Source of the DNA: Nostoc calcicola FACHB-3891
Lineage (GTDB): Bacteria > Cyanobacteriota > Cyanobacteriia > Cyanobacteriales > Nostocaceae
DNA: 64,000 bases
NCBI RefSeq assembly: GCF_014697355.1
Contig: NZ_JACJRQ010000015.1
Span: 62,001 to 126,000, forward strand
Reading direction: 5' to 3'
Part shown: piece by piece, positions 36,535 to 46,000 of the stretch
Numbering within the stretch: position 1 is the stretch's first letter
How the letters are laid out: each line of letters opens with the position of its first letter
The notes under the pieces: generated by a model
Seen by the model: the letters and a program-made list of their open reading frames with translations, nothing else
Told to the model about the DNA's origin: nothing
Databases searched by the model: none
Made by a program: the position numbers and the translations under genes

Positions 36535-38025
36535 TTGCGATCGGGTATATTGGTGAGACTTAAGACTTTCAATCGACCACTGGGTGTTTTGTTAATATTT
36601 TTAACTACCCAGATAGCATTTAGTTCCAGAGTTGGTAAGGCACAAACCCCAACCGCACCTACAACTACTACAAAAGCAATTTGCTCTGCCCAATTGGGAA
36701 CAGCTATAGACGCTGTTATCAATCGTCCTCTATTTCGTCGGATGCGTTGGGGAATTTTGGTGCAACCTTTGTCAGTGGGGTTAACTCTTTACAATCGAGA
36801 TGCTGATAAATACTTTACTCCAGCGTCTAACATGAAGTTGCTGACAACAGCAGCCGCATTGCAGCAGTTGGGTGCTAATTTTCGTATTCGTACTTCTGTT
36901 TATCAAAACGGCAATGGTGGTTTACGTATTGTCGGTAGGGGAGATCCCAGTTTAACTGATACTCAATTGCAATCATTAGCACAACAGTTGAAACAAAAAG
37001 GTATTACTCAAATTCAAGAGTTAATTGCCGATGATAGTTATATTCAAGGAGATATTGTTAACCCTACTTGGCAATGGGAAGATGTCCAATCAGACTACGG
37101 CGCACCAGTCAACAGTTTTATTATCAATCAAAATATTTTTAGTTTAAAACTTGTACCCCAGGCTGTAGGTAAACCTTTACAAATAGTCTGGAATGATGTT
37201 AGCGAAGCAAGACAATGGCGGACAATTAATCAGTCAGTAACGGTTGACCAAAATCAACCAATTTACATCAATGTTAACCGAGAATTATCAGGAACAGCAT
37301 TGCGAATTCAAGGACAGTTAACAGCAAATTCTGAACCTTACTCACTAGATTTACCCGTAGTCGATCCTGATTATTACTTCTTACGCCGCTTCCGTACTGC
37401 TTTGGCAAAACAAAAAATTACTGTGCTACAAACATTAGTAGTATCTGGTGGTATTAATCAAGAGGAAATAGCGTTTGTAGAGTCACCACCTTTATCGGAA
37501 TTATTAGCAGAGACAAACATCAATAGTAATAATCTTTATGCTGAAGCACTATTAAGAGCATTGGCTGTGGAAAAACCCAAACTGAAAAATCAGACTAGCG
37601 CTAATGTAGGTTTGGAAGTTGTGAAAGCGAGTTTAACTCAATTGGGAGTCGATCCAGCAAATTATGTTTTAATAGATGGTTCAGGTTTATCACGTCGTAA
37701 CTTAGTAACACCAGAAGCTTTTGTCCAAACTTTGCGCTTAATCGCAAGAACGCCAGTAGCATCCATATATCGCGCTTCTTTACCTGTGGCTGGCAAAACT
37801 GGAACCCTAAAATATCGTTTTCAAAACACACCAGCTGAAGGTATTGTGCAAGCCAAAACAGGTACCTTAACTGGTGTAGTTTCTTTATCTGGATATGTGA
37901 ATGCACCTAAATATCAACCGTTGGTTTTTAGTATTATCGTCAATCAATCGGAACAACCTACAACAGTTGTCCGCCAAGCAATTGATGAAATTGTCGTGTT
38001 GTTAGCTCAGTTACAGCGTTGTTAA
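36535..38025 (+). CDS. dacB: D-alanyl-D-alanine carboxypeptidase/endopeptidase, PBP4 class (S13)
   Basis: This periplasmic enzyme trims or cuts peptidoglycan cross-links. The protein has up to 496 residues. It starts at TTG 36535 or, more likely, at GTG 36553 (VRLKTFNRP), which leads directly into a signal peptide (VLLIFLTTQIAFSS, cut near GKAQT). The three penicillin-binding motifs are present: PASNMKLL (SxxK, nucleophile Ser), NSNNLYAEALLR (SxN) and QAKTGTLTGV (KTG). An additional inserted domain between SxxK and SxN is typical of the S13 family. It is preceded by a divergent PEP-CTERM gene and followed by 530 bp of AT-rich DNA, so it is probably a single-gene unit. Confidence 0.93.
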   Translation: MRSGILVRLKTFNRPLGVLLIFLTTQIAFSSRVGKAQTPTAPTTTTKAICSAQLGTAIDAVINRPLFRRMRWGILVQPLSVGLTLYNRDADKYFTPASNMKLLTTAAALQQLGANFRIRTSVYQNGNGGLRIVGRGDPSLTDTQLQSLAQQLKQKGITQIQELIADDSYIQGDIVNPTWQWEDVQSDYGAPVNSFIINQNIFSLKLVPQAVGKPLQIVWNDVSEARQWRTINQSVTVDQNQPIYINVNRELSGTALRIQGQLTANSEPYSLDLPVVDPDYYFLRRFRTALAKQKITVLQTLVVSGGINQEEIAFVESPPLSELLAETNINSNNLYAEALLRALAVEKPKLKNQTSANVGLEVVKASLTQLGVDPANYVLIDGSGLSRRNLVTPEAFVQTLRLIARTPVASIYRASLPVAGKTGTLKYRFQNTPAEGIVQAKTGTLTGVVSLSGYVNAPKYQPLVFSIIVNQSEQPTTVVRQAIDEIVVLLAQLQRC

Positions 38026-38561
38026 GAAATATTGATAGATTGTAAATTTTGGTTTGGTATGTTTAATTTTGTAAAGCGATCGCTCCACAGTCTACAGCCT
38101 GTTTGTCATTGAATATCATAACAATACTATTATCAGGAAACGATGTACCACAAAAACCAAAATTTTAGAGTTTAGGTATTTTTCCTGATTACAGCACTCC
38201 TTAGAGATGAATAGGATAGAGCGCATAATTATGCTATCAATTTTATGGCATATTATTTCTTAACTAGAAATAGTTAAAGTCATTGATTAATTCTGGGAAA
38301 AAACCAGATTTATACAATAAAACTTAATAGCTTGATTGGTATTATTTAGATGAAAGTTAGCTTTTCAAAAATAAACACACTCAAGCTTAAAAAATAGCTA
38401 CGTTGAAAATTAAATAATTACTGTTGAAGTCTTTTTCAAGCAGTCAGCACTCTAGCTGATTAATTTTGTTGCGATTTCAAAAGGTTTTATTTGTTTGCAG
38501 ATAACAACTTAAAAAAACTTGCTTAATTTGTACGTCCATTTGCTATAAACAGGAAAAAATT
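38026..38561. other. AT-rich intergenic region upstream of the ter cluster
   Basis: No gene is visible apart from one HIP1 octamer at 38080. The last part holds the upstream region of the ter cluster, with AACAGGAAAAAATT as ribosome-binding site before the first terD. I could not place a clear -35/-10 pair. Confidence 0.4.
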
Positions 38562-39137
38562 ATGGCAGTTTCACTAGCTAAAGGACAACGAGTTTCACTT
38601 GAAAAAGTTGCTCCCGGCTTAACAGATGTCTTTATTGGACTCGGATGGGACGTGAAGGCTACAGACACAGGTCACGATTTTGATCTGGATTCATCAGTAT
38701 TTATGTTAGGTATTGATGAAAAACTTATTTCCGACAATCACTTTATTTTTTACAATAATCTGACAAGTCCTGATCCCGATAAATCCCTTCAACATCTGGG
38801 AGATAATCTCACAGGTGTAGGTGAAGGAGATGATGAAGTTATCAAAGTTAATCTCAAAAAAGTACCGCCAGAAGTTCAAAAAATAGTTGTTACTGTAACT
38901 ATCTATGAAGCACAGCAACGCGGACAGAACTTTGGTCAAGTTAAAAATGCGTTTGTGCGTGTTGTCAACGCTCAAACAAAACAAGAAGCAATCCGCTATG
39001 ACCTAGTTGAAGACTATTCCATAGAAACAGCACTAATCATGGCAGAACTTTATCGCAAGGATGGTGAATGGCGTCTTAATGCTGTAGGTGCAGGCTATCA
39101 AGGAGGTTTGAAAGCGCTACTTGAACGCTATAGCTAA
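38562..39137 (+). CDS. terD: TerD family stress protein 1
   Basis: This 191-residue protein has the TerD fold pattern: SLAKGQRVSLEKVAPGL, GLGWDVKATDTGHDFDLDSSVFML, FYNNLTSPD, HLGDNLTGVGEGDDEVIKVNLKKVP, VVTVTIYEAQQRGQNFGQVKNAF and a closing GEWRLNAVGAGYQGGLKALLERY. The acidic DFDLD and GDDE segments are the known calcium-binding sites of TerD. TerD proteins are linked to resistance to tellurite, phage and oxidative stress and probably act near the membrane. It is the first of four TerD-bearing genes, with a good AGGA site before the ATG. Confidence 0.95.
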   Translation: MAVSLAKGQRVSLEKVAPGLTDVFIGLGWDVKATDTGHDFDLDSSVFMLGIDEKLISDNHFIFYNNLTSPDPDKSLQHLGDNLTGVGEGDDEVIKVNLKKVPPEVQKIVVTVTIYEAQQRGQNFGQVKNAFVRVVNAQTKQEAIRYDLVEDYSIETALIMAELYRKDGEWRLNAVGAGYQGGLKALLERYS

Positions 39138-39172
39138 GAGTTTATTAATCCATATATCTAACATAAATTAAC

Positions 39173-39775
39173 ATGGGAATTAACTTACAAAAAGGACAAC
39201 GGATTTCACTTTCTAAAGAAGCTCCCGGACTAACAAAACTGATGTGTGGACTAGGCTGGGATACAACCAAACCTTCAGGTGGTGGTTTTTTTGGTGCTTT
39301 CAGTAACACTCAAGACTGTGACATAGATGCTTCTGTCATCTGTTTAGATGAAAATGGCAAAATTGCAAATATAAGTAACCTCATTTACTTTGGAAATCTA
39401 TCTCACAAATCAGGAGCTATTACTCATTTAGGTGACAATCTCACAGGTGCAGGAGAAGGTGATGACGAGCAGATTATTGTAGATTTAGCTCGACTCCCCA
39501 AAGATATTGTAAAATTAGTTTTTACGGTTAATATTTACGATTGTATTGCTCGTAAACAAGAATTTGCTCAGGTAAAAAATGCTTTTGTACGCCTGGTCAA
39601 TACATCTAACAATCAAGAATTAGCTAAATATAATCTATCGGGTTCTGAATATAAAGGAATGACCGGAATGATTATGGCTGAAATTTACAATCATAATAGT
39701 GAGTGGAAAATGGCAGCTATTGGCAATGGCATTAATGTTAATGGTTTAGAAGGACTTGTGAAAGTCTATGCTTAA
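39173..39775 (+). CDS. TerD family stress protein 2 (divergent)
   Basis: This 200-residue TerD protein differs from its neighbours by an insertion, GGGFFGAFSNTQ, before CDIDASVICLDENGK, and by changes in the second acidic site (GDNLTGAGEGDDEQIIVDL). It keeps KGQRISLSKEAPGL, GLGWDT and the VFTVNIYD...FAQVKNAF core. This subtype occurs beside classic TerD copies in other ter operons. It follows the first terD after 35 bp on the same strand, so co-transcription is likely. The calcium-site acidic residues remain. Confidence 0.92.
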   Translation: MGINLQKGQRISLSKEAPGLTKLMCGLGWDTTKPSGGGFFGAFSNTQDCDIDASVICLDENGKIANISNLIYFGNLSHKSGAITHLGDNLTGAGEGDDEQIIVDLARLPKDIVKLVFTVNIYDCIARKQEFAQVKNAFVRLVNTSNNQELAKYNLSGSEYKGMTGMIMAEIYNHNSEWKMAAIGNGINVNGLEGLVKVYA

Positions 39776-39948
39776 ATTGCCACCCAGCATTAGTAAGTTA
39801 CCGAGCGTTTTTGAGATTGTTTTAGTTCACACCTCATATTTTGTGGATGAAAAAAATCCAAAACACTTTGATAATTGACTAATTATTGAGTGACTAAACT
39901 CAATAACAACTTTGAATAAAATTCATTTTGAAACAATAGGTAGGAATT

Positions 39949-40521
39949 ATGTCAATTAACCTCAGCAAAGGCGAAAGAATCAATCTCTCAAAAGAAGCAC
40001 CAAGCCTAATAAATGCTGGAATTGGTTTAGGATGGGATATTAACGCTACAGATACAGGTTCAGCCTTTGACCTGGATGCATCTATATTTATGTTAGGCGC
40101 TAACGGAAAAATTCCTAACGAAAAATACTTTGTATTTTACAACAACTCACAATCACCAGATGGTTCTGTGAAACATGAAGGAGATAGCAGAACTGGAGAG
40201 GGTATCGGAGACGATGAAACAATTCAAATTGATTTGAGTAAGGTTGATGCTTCCGTTCAAGAAATAGTTTTTATTGTAACTATCCATGAAGCAGAACAAA
40301 GAAAGCAAAACTTTGGGCAAGTCAGAAACTCGTTTATTAGAGTTTATGACAATGCGACAGAAAAACAAATTGCGAAATATGAATTAGATGAAGATGCGTC
40401 CGCAGAAACGGCAATTGAATTTGGTAAACTTTATCGAAAAGATGGAGAATGGAGATTTCAAGCTGTCGGTGCTGGTTATAAATCAGGACTGCAAAGTTTT
40501 GTAGACCGATATGCGGCTTAG
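39949..40521 (+). CDS. TerD family stress protein 3
   Basis: This 190-residue protein is close to the first copy: NLSKGERINLSKEAPSL, GIGLGWDINATDTGSAFDLDAS, KYFVFYNNSQSPDGS, SRTGEGIGDDETIQIDL, IVFIVTIHEAEQRKQNFGQVRNSF and GEWRFQAVGAGYKSGLQSFVDRY. Both acidic calcium-binding motifs are intact. A 173-bp gap with GGTAGGAATT before the ATG separates it from copy 2. A terminator-like hairpin at 40681 lies after it, so this gene may end the first transcript. Confidence 0.95.
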   Translation: MSINLSKGERINLSKEAPSLINAGIGLGWDINATDTGSAFDLDASIFMLGANGKIPNEKYFVFYNNSQSPDGSVKHEGDSRTGEGIGDDETIQIDLSKVDASVQEIVFIVTIHEAEQRKQNFGQVRNSFIRVYDNATEKQIAKYELDEDASAETAIEFGKLYRKDGEWRFQAVGAGYKSGLQSFVDRYAA

Positions 40522-40534
40522 TAGCTATTTTACA

Positions 40535-40606
40535 GCAGAATTCAGGAGTCAGAATTCTGAATTCAGGAGTCAGAATTCAGAATTCTGAATTCAGGAGTCA
40601 GAATTA
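40535..40606. repeat. TCAGAATTC / AGGAGTCAG tandem repeat
   Basis: Interspersed AATTCAGGAGTCAG and AATTCTGAATTC units follow the third terD. They match the stretches after the dedA gene (31204) and before the carboxypeptidase gene (36248). Confidence 0.8.
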
Positions 40607-40680
40607 AAATAGGTTCTCTGCCTAGCTTCGAGGTCTATATAGTGTACTTCAGTAATTTGAAATCTGCTGCATAAGGTAAT

Positions 40681-40716
40681 AAAAAGGGGGTATTCATTGT
40701 TGTTGCCCCCTTTTTT
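40681..40716 (+). terminator. Rho-independent terminator after the third terD
   Basis: AAAAAGGGGG pairs with CCCCCTTTTTT across a loop of about 15 bases and ends in a run of T. It divides the ter cluster into two transcripts, so the TerD-vWA gene and the peptidase gene probably have their own promoter in 40717-40807. Confidence 0.75.
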
Positions 40717-40807
40717 GGCATAAATTAATTATGAATTCATGAGTCATAATTCATAATTATAAATTTATTAAGTTAACAAAAAAATAAACTTTTAGGATGT
40801 ATCTGAA

Positions 40808-42211
40808 ATGGAAATTGAATTAAGTAAAGGTGGTAGATTTAATCTTTCTCAAGAAGCTCCCAATTTAAAAAAGGTAGCTATTGGCTTGGGTTGGCAAGTA
40901 AATCAAGCGGGGCAAGCTTATGATATTGATGCTTCGGTATTTATGTTAGGTATAGATGGAAAAATACCTGATGAGAAATATTTTGTATTTTATAATAATC
41001 TGCGATCGCTCGATGGTTCTTTAACACATTCAGGAGATAATCGAACTGGCGAAGGTAATGGAGATGATGAGACAATTTATGTTGATTTAGCAAAAGTTAA
41101 TCCAGCGATTCAGGAGATAGTTTTTGTTGTCACTATTCATGAAGGACAAGCAAAAAATCAAAATTTTAGTCAAATCAAAAATGCTTTTATCAAGATTTAC
41201 AATCATGAAAATAGAAATTCCCTGACTCGGTATAACTTAAGAGAGGCTTTTTCTCAAGAGACGGCTTTGGAATTTGGACGCTTATATAAAAAGGATAATC
41301 AATGGAGATTTCAGGCGGTAGGAGAAGGCTATAGTTCGGGGCTACAAAGTTTTGTAGATAAGTATTTTGTTGAAACTAAACAGGAAGAAAAGAAAGAAGA
41401 TCAAAAAGAAAACTATAAAATTCAAGAAAAGACAGCATTAGATAAGAAACTTGAGCGGGAAGCACCACATATTTTCAATCTTGCTAAAAAGGCAGATATA
41501 TCACTTCAAAAAGTAAATTTGACAAATCATCAGGCTAAGGTTGTGCTTTGCCTTGATATCTCTGGTTCAATGAGTTCGCTCTATAGTTCAGGTAAAATCC
41601 AGCGGCTTGCTGAAAAAATTCTGGCTTTAGGATGTCGTTTTGATGATAATGCCTCTATTGATATATTTCTATTCGGAGCAAAAGCCCATAATGTGGGTGA
41701 AATGACTATTGAAAATTTTAAAAGCTTTATTCAAAATCTACTACAAAAGTATCCCCTTGAAGGTGGTACTTATTATGATCAAGCTATCAATATGATTAGA
41801 AAATTCTATTTTCCCATATCTAAAAAAAGTAGCCAAAGCAATATTGTTTCGTTAAATAAACCAGTTTATGTCATGTTTGTTACGGATGGAGCAACCTCTG
41901 ACGAATCGCAAACACAACAGTATTTGAAAGAGTCTTCCTATGAGCCGATTTTTTGGCAATTTATGGCAATTGGCAAGTCACGAAAGGATGTTAAAAAGAA
42001 AGGTATTTTAGGCTGGTTATCTCAAGTAAATACAAGTGATTTTAGTTTTTTAGAACGACTAGATGAAATTGGCGATCGCTATCTTGATAATTCCGATTTT
42101 TTCAGTTTAGAAGACCCAGAAAATGTGGCTGATCGAGAACTTTATGATTTACTGATGACTGAATATCCTAACTGGGTAAAATTGGCTAAAACCAAGAATC
42201 TATTACAATAA
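40808..42211 (+). CDS. TerD-vWA fusion protein
   Basis: This 467-residue protein joins a TerD domain (residues 1-190: IELSKGGRFNLSQEAPNL, GLGWQVNQAGQAYDIDASVFML, NGDDETIYVDLAKV) through a charged, coiled linker (about 195-235) to a von Willebrand factor A domain (about 240-440). The metal-ion site is visible as CLDISGSMS, GGTYYDQA and FVTDGATSDE. Similar vWA partners (TerY type) belong to ter systems, where they are thought to assemble metal-dependent complexes. The fusion ties calcium-dependent TerD to a metal-binding adhesion module. The gene ends 8 bp before the metallopeptidase gene, so the two are almost certainly co-expressed. Confidence 0.93.
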   Translation: MEIELSKGGRFNLSQEAPNLKKVAIGLGWQVNQAGQAYDIDASVFMLGIDGKIPDEKYFVFYNNLRSLDGSLTHSGDNRTGEGNGDDETIYVDLAKVNPAIQEIVFVVTIHEGQAKNQNFSQIKNAFIKIYNHENRNSLTRYNLREAFSQETALEFGRLYKKDNQWRFQAVGEGYSSGLQSFVDKYFVETKQEEKKEDQKENYKIQEKTALDKKLEREAPHIFNLAKKADISLQKVNLTNHQAKVVLCLDISGSMSSLYSSGKIQRLAEKILALGCRFDDNASIDIFLFGAKAHNVGEMTIENFKSFIQNLLQKYPLEGGTYYDQAINMIRKFYFPISKKSSQSNIVSLNKPVYVMFVTDGATSDESQTQQYLKESSYEPIFWQFMAIGKSRKDVKKKGILGWLSQVNTSDFSFLERLDEIGDRYLDNSDFFSLEDPENVADRELYDLLMTEYPNWVKLAKTKNLLQ

Positions 42212-42219
42212 ACAAATAA

Positions 42220-42915
42220 ATGTCTCTCTACGATCGCCTGAATTTAACCAGACCTAATCATCGACCGCTCAAAGTCCCAATTTGGGAACGCATAGACTTA
42301 ACTAGACCTCCCAAACTCCGTTGTCAAGGATGTCTTTCGCGCATCCAATCTCACTGGGAATTTTGTCCTTCCTGTGGCAGAACTCTCATAGAAAAAAATA
42401 GCGAGTTTCGGCGTTGTATTTGGGTGGATGTATCAGGAATAGACATTGATGAAGAACATAGAGAAGCAATCAATAATATTCTTGTTGATGCTTTTTCTAA
42501 AGTCTACGGTGCATTTAGAAGTGTTGAAGTATTTTTGACATCAGATCCACCTGAAGCAAAGGAATGGGGGAAGAATTTTACTCACGTATATATATTCGCT
42601 GATAACCAACCAGTTGATTATTTAGGTGTAGCTAGTTTTAAATTAGGAATGGTTACAGACCGTGCTATTATCCGCATCGATCAAGTATTTTATGCTTCTT
42701 ATAATGCCAGTCTGAATGTTAATCAATTGTCTAACTTAATTGCTAATACTATCGTCCATGAAATTGGACATACATTAGGTCTGGATCACTCTGCACTACC
42801 AACAGATGTCATGCATGATGGACTTGACTATATTATTCATAGCTCAATGCCGCCATCATTTCACGCTTCACAAATAAACTCGATGAATAATGCCATTCGT
42901 AGACACGCAGCTTGA
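42220..42915 (+). CDS. Zinc-ribbon matrixin-like metallopeptidase of the ter cluster
   Basis: This 231-residue protein has no signal peptide, so it should act inside the cell. The N-terminus repeats LNLTRP and IDLTRP, then a zinc ribbon follows: CQGCLSRIQSHWEFCPSCGR (two CxxC pairs). Residues about 65-220 form a metallopeptidase domain with TIVHEIGHTLGLDHS, the HExxHxxGxxH zinc motif of metzincins, and a following DVMH that may supply the Met-turn. Cytoplasmic matrixin-like peptidases with a zinc ribbon are unusual. The tight 8-bp spacing to the TerD-vWA gene suggests a joint role, perhaps stress-triggered proteolysis; that role is inference. Confidence 0.85.
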   Translation: MSLYDRLNLTRPNHRPLKVPIWERIDLTRPPKLRCQGCLSRIQSHWEFCPSCGRTLIEKNSEFRRCIWVDVSGIDIDEEHREAINNILVDAFSKVYGAFRSVEVFLTSDPPEAKEWGKNFTHVYIFADNQPVDYLGVASFKLGMVTDRAIIRIDQVFYASYNASLNVNQLSNLIANTIVHEIGHTLGLDHSALPTDVMHDGLDYIIHSSMPPSFHASQINSMNNAIRRHAA

Positions 42916-43060
42916 AAAGTTGATTGATAAATACTAAAAATAACTCATACTATTTTGGATTTTAGATTTTAGATTTTGGATTGGGAATGGCTTTCTAATA
43001 CTATTTCACGAAAATCTCGATCTGATACCATTTCACTTTAAAATTGATACAGATACCTCG

Positions 43061-43088
43061 GTAGGGGCGCACAGCTGTGCGCCCCTAC
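43061..43088. repeat. 28-bp perfect palindrome (GTAGGGGCG family, copy 3)
   Basis: The arms are GTAGGGGCGCACAG and CTGTGCGCCCCTAC. It lies 5 bp beyond the stop codon of the convergent DUF4347/RTX gene and 145 bp after the metallopeptidase gene, so it could terminate either. The preceding TTTCACTTTAAAATTGATAC block (43024-43054) is shared with 14255. Confidence 0.9.
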
Positions 43089-43093
43089 TGACG

Positions 43094-46000
43094 TTAACCG
43101 TTAGAAAAAATAAAATCATTCTCGCCAATCAAGCTAGAATTGATGCTGCTTAAAGTCGCTAACACCTCATTTGTGGAAGTAATACGAATAGAAGTATTAT
43201 TGCCACTTGCAGAGATAGTCAAAGCTCCATAAGTCAAGCCACCAAATAAACCAAGTTTATCAATGCCATCCTGAAAGCTATTGATGGTATCAGTACCATT
43301 ACCTGAGGCGAGAACAAAGATATCTGCACCGCCTTGCCCGTAGAGGTAGTCATTGCCAGCACCACCATTGAGTAAGTCATCACCATTACCGCCATAAAGG
43401 TAATCATTACCAGCACCACCAGTGAGCCGATCGCTGTTATCCTCTCCATAAAGGTAATCGTTGCCAGCACCACCGTTGAGAGTATCGTTACCTATACCCC
43501 CATAAAGATAGACTTTACCAAGACTAAATGCTGAAGCATTTAAGATATTGTCGCTAATACCACCAGTCAGCGTTACTTGTTCGATACTGATGAGGGTGTC
43601 GCTACCCAAGCCGGAAAGTTGAGTATTAGTCAATGTAAAGTTGACGTTACTAGATTCATTGAGATAATCAGTACCAGCACCACCATCTAGGACATCATCA
43701 CCTACACCACCAAAGAGATAGTCATTGCCAATACCACCAATGAGGCGATCGTTGCCATTCTCTCCGTAGAGTGAGTCATTGCCGACACCACCGTCAAGGG
43801 TATCATCACTATTACCCCCATATAGATAGTCATTGCCAGCATTACCGTAGAGGCGATCGCTATCATCTTGTCCATACAAGTAGTCATTTTTACTACTGCC
43901 TAACAAGTTATCGTTACCAGCACCACCATAGAGAGAGACGCTACCAAGGGTGAAGGCTGAAGCATCTAAGATATTATCAGTAATACCACCAGTTAGGATT
44001 ACTTTTTCAATACTAAGAAGGGTGTCGTTCCCTAAGCCAGAAAGTTGACTGTTAGTCAAAGTAAAGTTGACATCACCTGATTCATTGAGAGAATCAGTGC
44101 CAGCACCACCGTCGATGAAATCATTACCTCCACCGCCATAGAGATAGTCATTGCCAGCATTACCGATGAGGCGATCGCTATCATCTTGACCATACAGATA
44201 GTCATTGCCATCACCACCGTCGAGGATATCATTACCTGTACCACCATAGAGAGAGTCATTGCTGGTACCACCATAGATGGTATCTTTGCCTGTTTCTCCA
44301 TAAAGGCGATCGCTGCCTTCGTAGCCGTAGATAATATCATCAGCTAGGCTTCCGGTCAGGTTATCAGCTGAACGCGTACCATATAGAGTATTTTCAATGA
44401 CATCTTGAAGTCTAACTGTGACACTTTGTACACTGCTAGCATTAATGCCGTCGCTGACAGTGACTTGCAACTCAAACGTGGGATTAATTTCAAAGTCAAG
44501 TTCGTCGCTATCGTTGACAGTAATTTCTCCAGTGGTGGAGTTGATGTTAAAGCCAACCTGACCATCGCGATCGCTATCCAAGTTACCATCAATAATTGTC
44601 CAGTTGGTAAATGTGCTGCCATCCACATCTGTTGCAGCTACGGTGCCAACCACCGTACCATTAGCAACGCCTTCATTAATGCTAAAGTTTTGACCTGCGG
44701 TAATCACAGCAGGATCATTCACAGCAGTAACATTAATTGTTCTAGTCACCGGAGTACTAGTACCACCATCACCATCACTGAGGACAACTTCAATAATACG
44801 AGGAGTGGTTGATGGGTTTTCAGAAACATTAACGTAAGTAATATTATGCAGTAAAGCTTCGACAGCAATAGGTGTTGCACTGGTATTGAAGTCAATTACC
44901 AAATCCTCACTTCCAATACCTCCAGAGAAAGTACCGATTTCAACAGTACCGTAGTTGATGATATGACCGTTGAGATTAATTTGAGTTTCGTTACGGATAC
45001 CAAGACGGTCATCGCTGCTACCACCGCTTTTTATCCGAACAGTCAATTTGCCAGTGTGGAAGTTGGTAGAATCTGGGTCAGTAACAGTTGTATTTGGTTC
45101 TGCAATCAATATCGCAGGGGCATTTTCAGTGTAACTAGCAGCATATTCTGGCCAATTGGCGATCGCTGGTGCTATGTTAGAAACACCGAGGAAGCGTGCT
45201 ACTGCAAAGTAGCTCTTATCAAATTGACCGACAACAACAATCTTGCCATCCGATTGAGTCGCAACGACATCAATCTCATCGTATTGACTCCGAAGCGGAG
45301 TTATAACTTGACCGCCTGTGCCGAAACTATTATCTAATGTTCCATCAGAATTGTAAGCTAACAGAACAGTGCTGCGATTAATGCTAGTAGTTCCGGTTTC
45401 AATATAGCCACCAACGACAATTTTGCCATTTTGCTGAATGGACAGACTATAAGCACGGTCGTTAGTGTTAGTGCTAAGAGGTGCAATAACTTTACCAGCA
45501 TCGCCAAAGTTAGCGTCTAAAGTCCCATCCGTGTTAAAACGGGCAATGGCTAAATCATCTTGATTAGAGCTAGTACCATTCACGTACTTCCATACTCTTC
45601 CAGCAGCAACAATTTTGCCGTCAGGCTGAATTGCAATGGTATTGATTTCTTCAGCAAAAGTACCTATCGCGCTCAGAACTCTACCACTGTTGCCAAAGCT
45701 TGTATCCAGACTACCATCGGTGTTATAGCGTGTTAGGGCAAAATCAAAATTAATGTTACTGCCATTGGTATCTGTTCCCCCAACAACAATCTTGCCATCA
45801 GCCTGAATGGCAACAGCATAGCCTTTTGTGCCGTTGACTTTGCCACCATTACCAAAGCCTGTGTCTAGGCTACCATTGGTGTTGTAGCGTAGTAGAACAT
45901 AATCTGCATTACCATTGCCGATATACCCTGCTAAAATAATCTTGCCGTCTGGCTGAACCAAAACTTTGCGACCGAAGTCTTCACCAAAATTGGTAATAAG

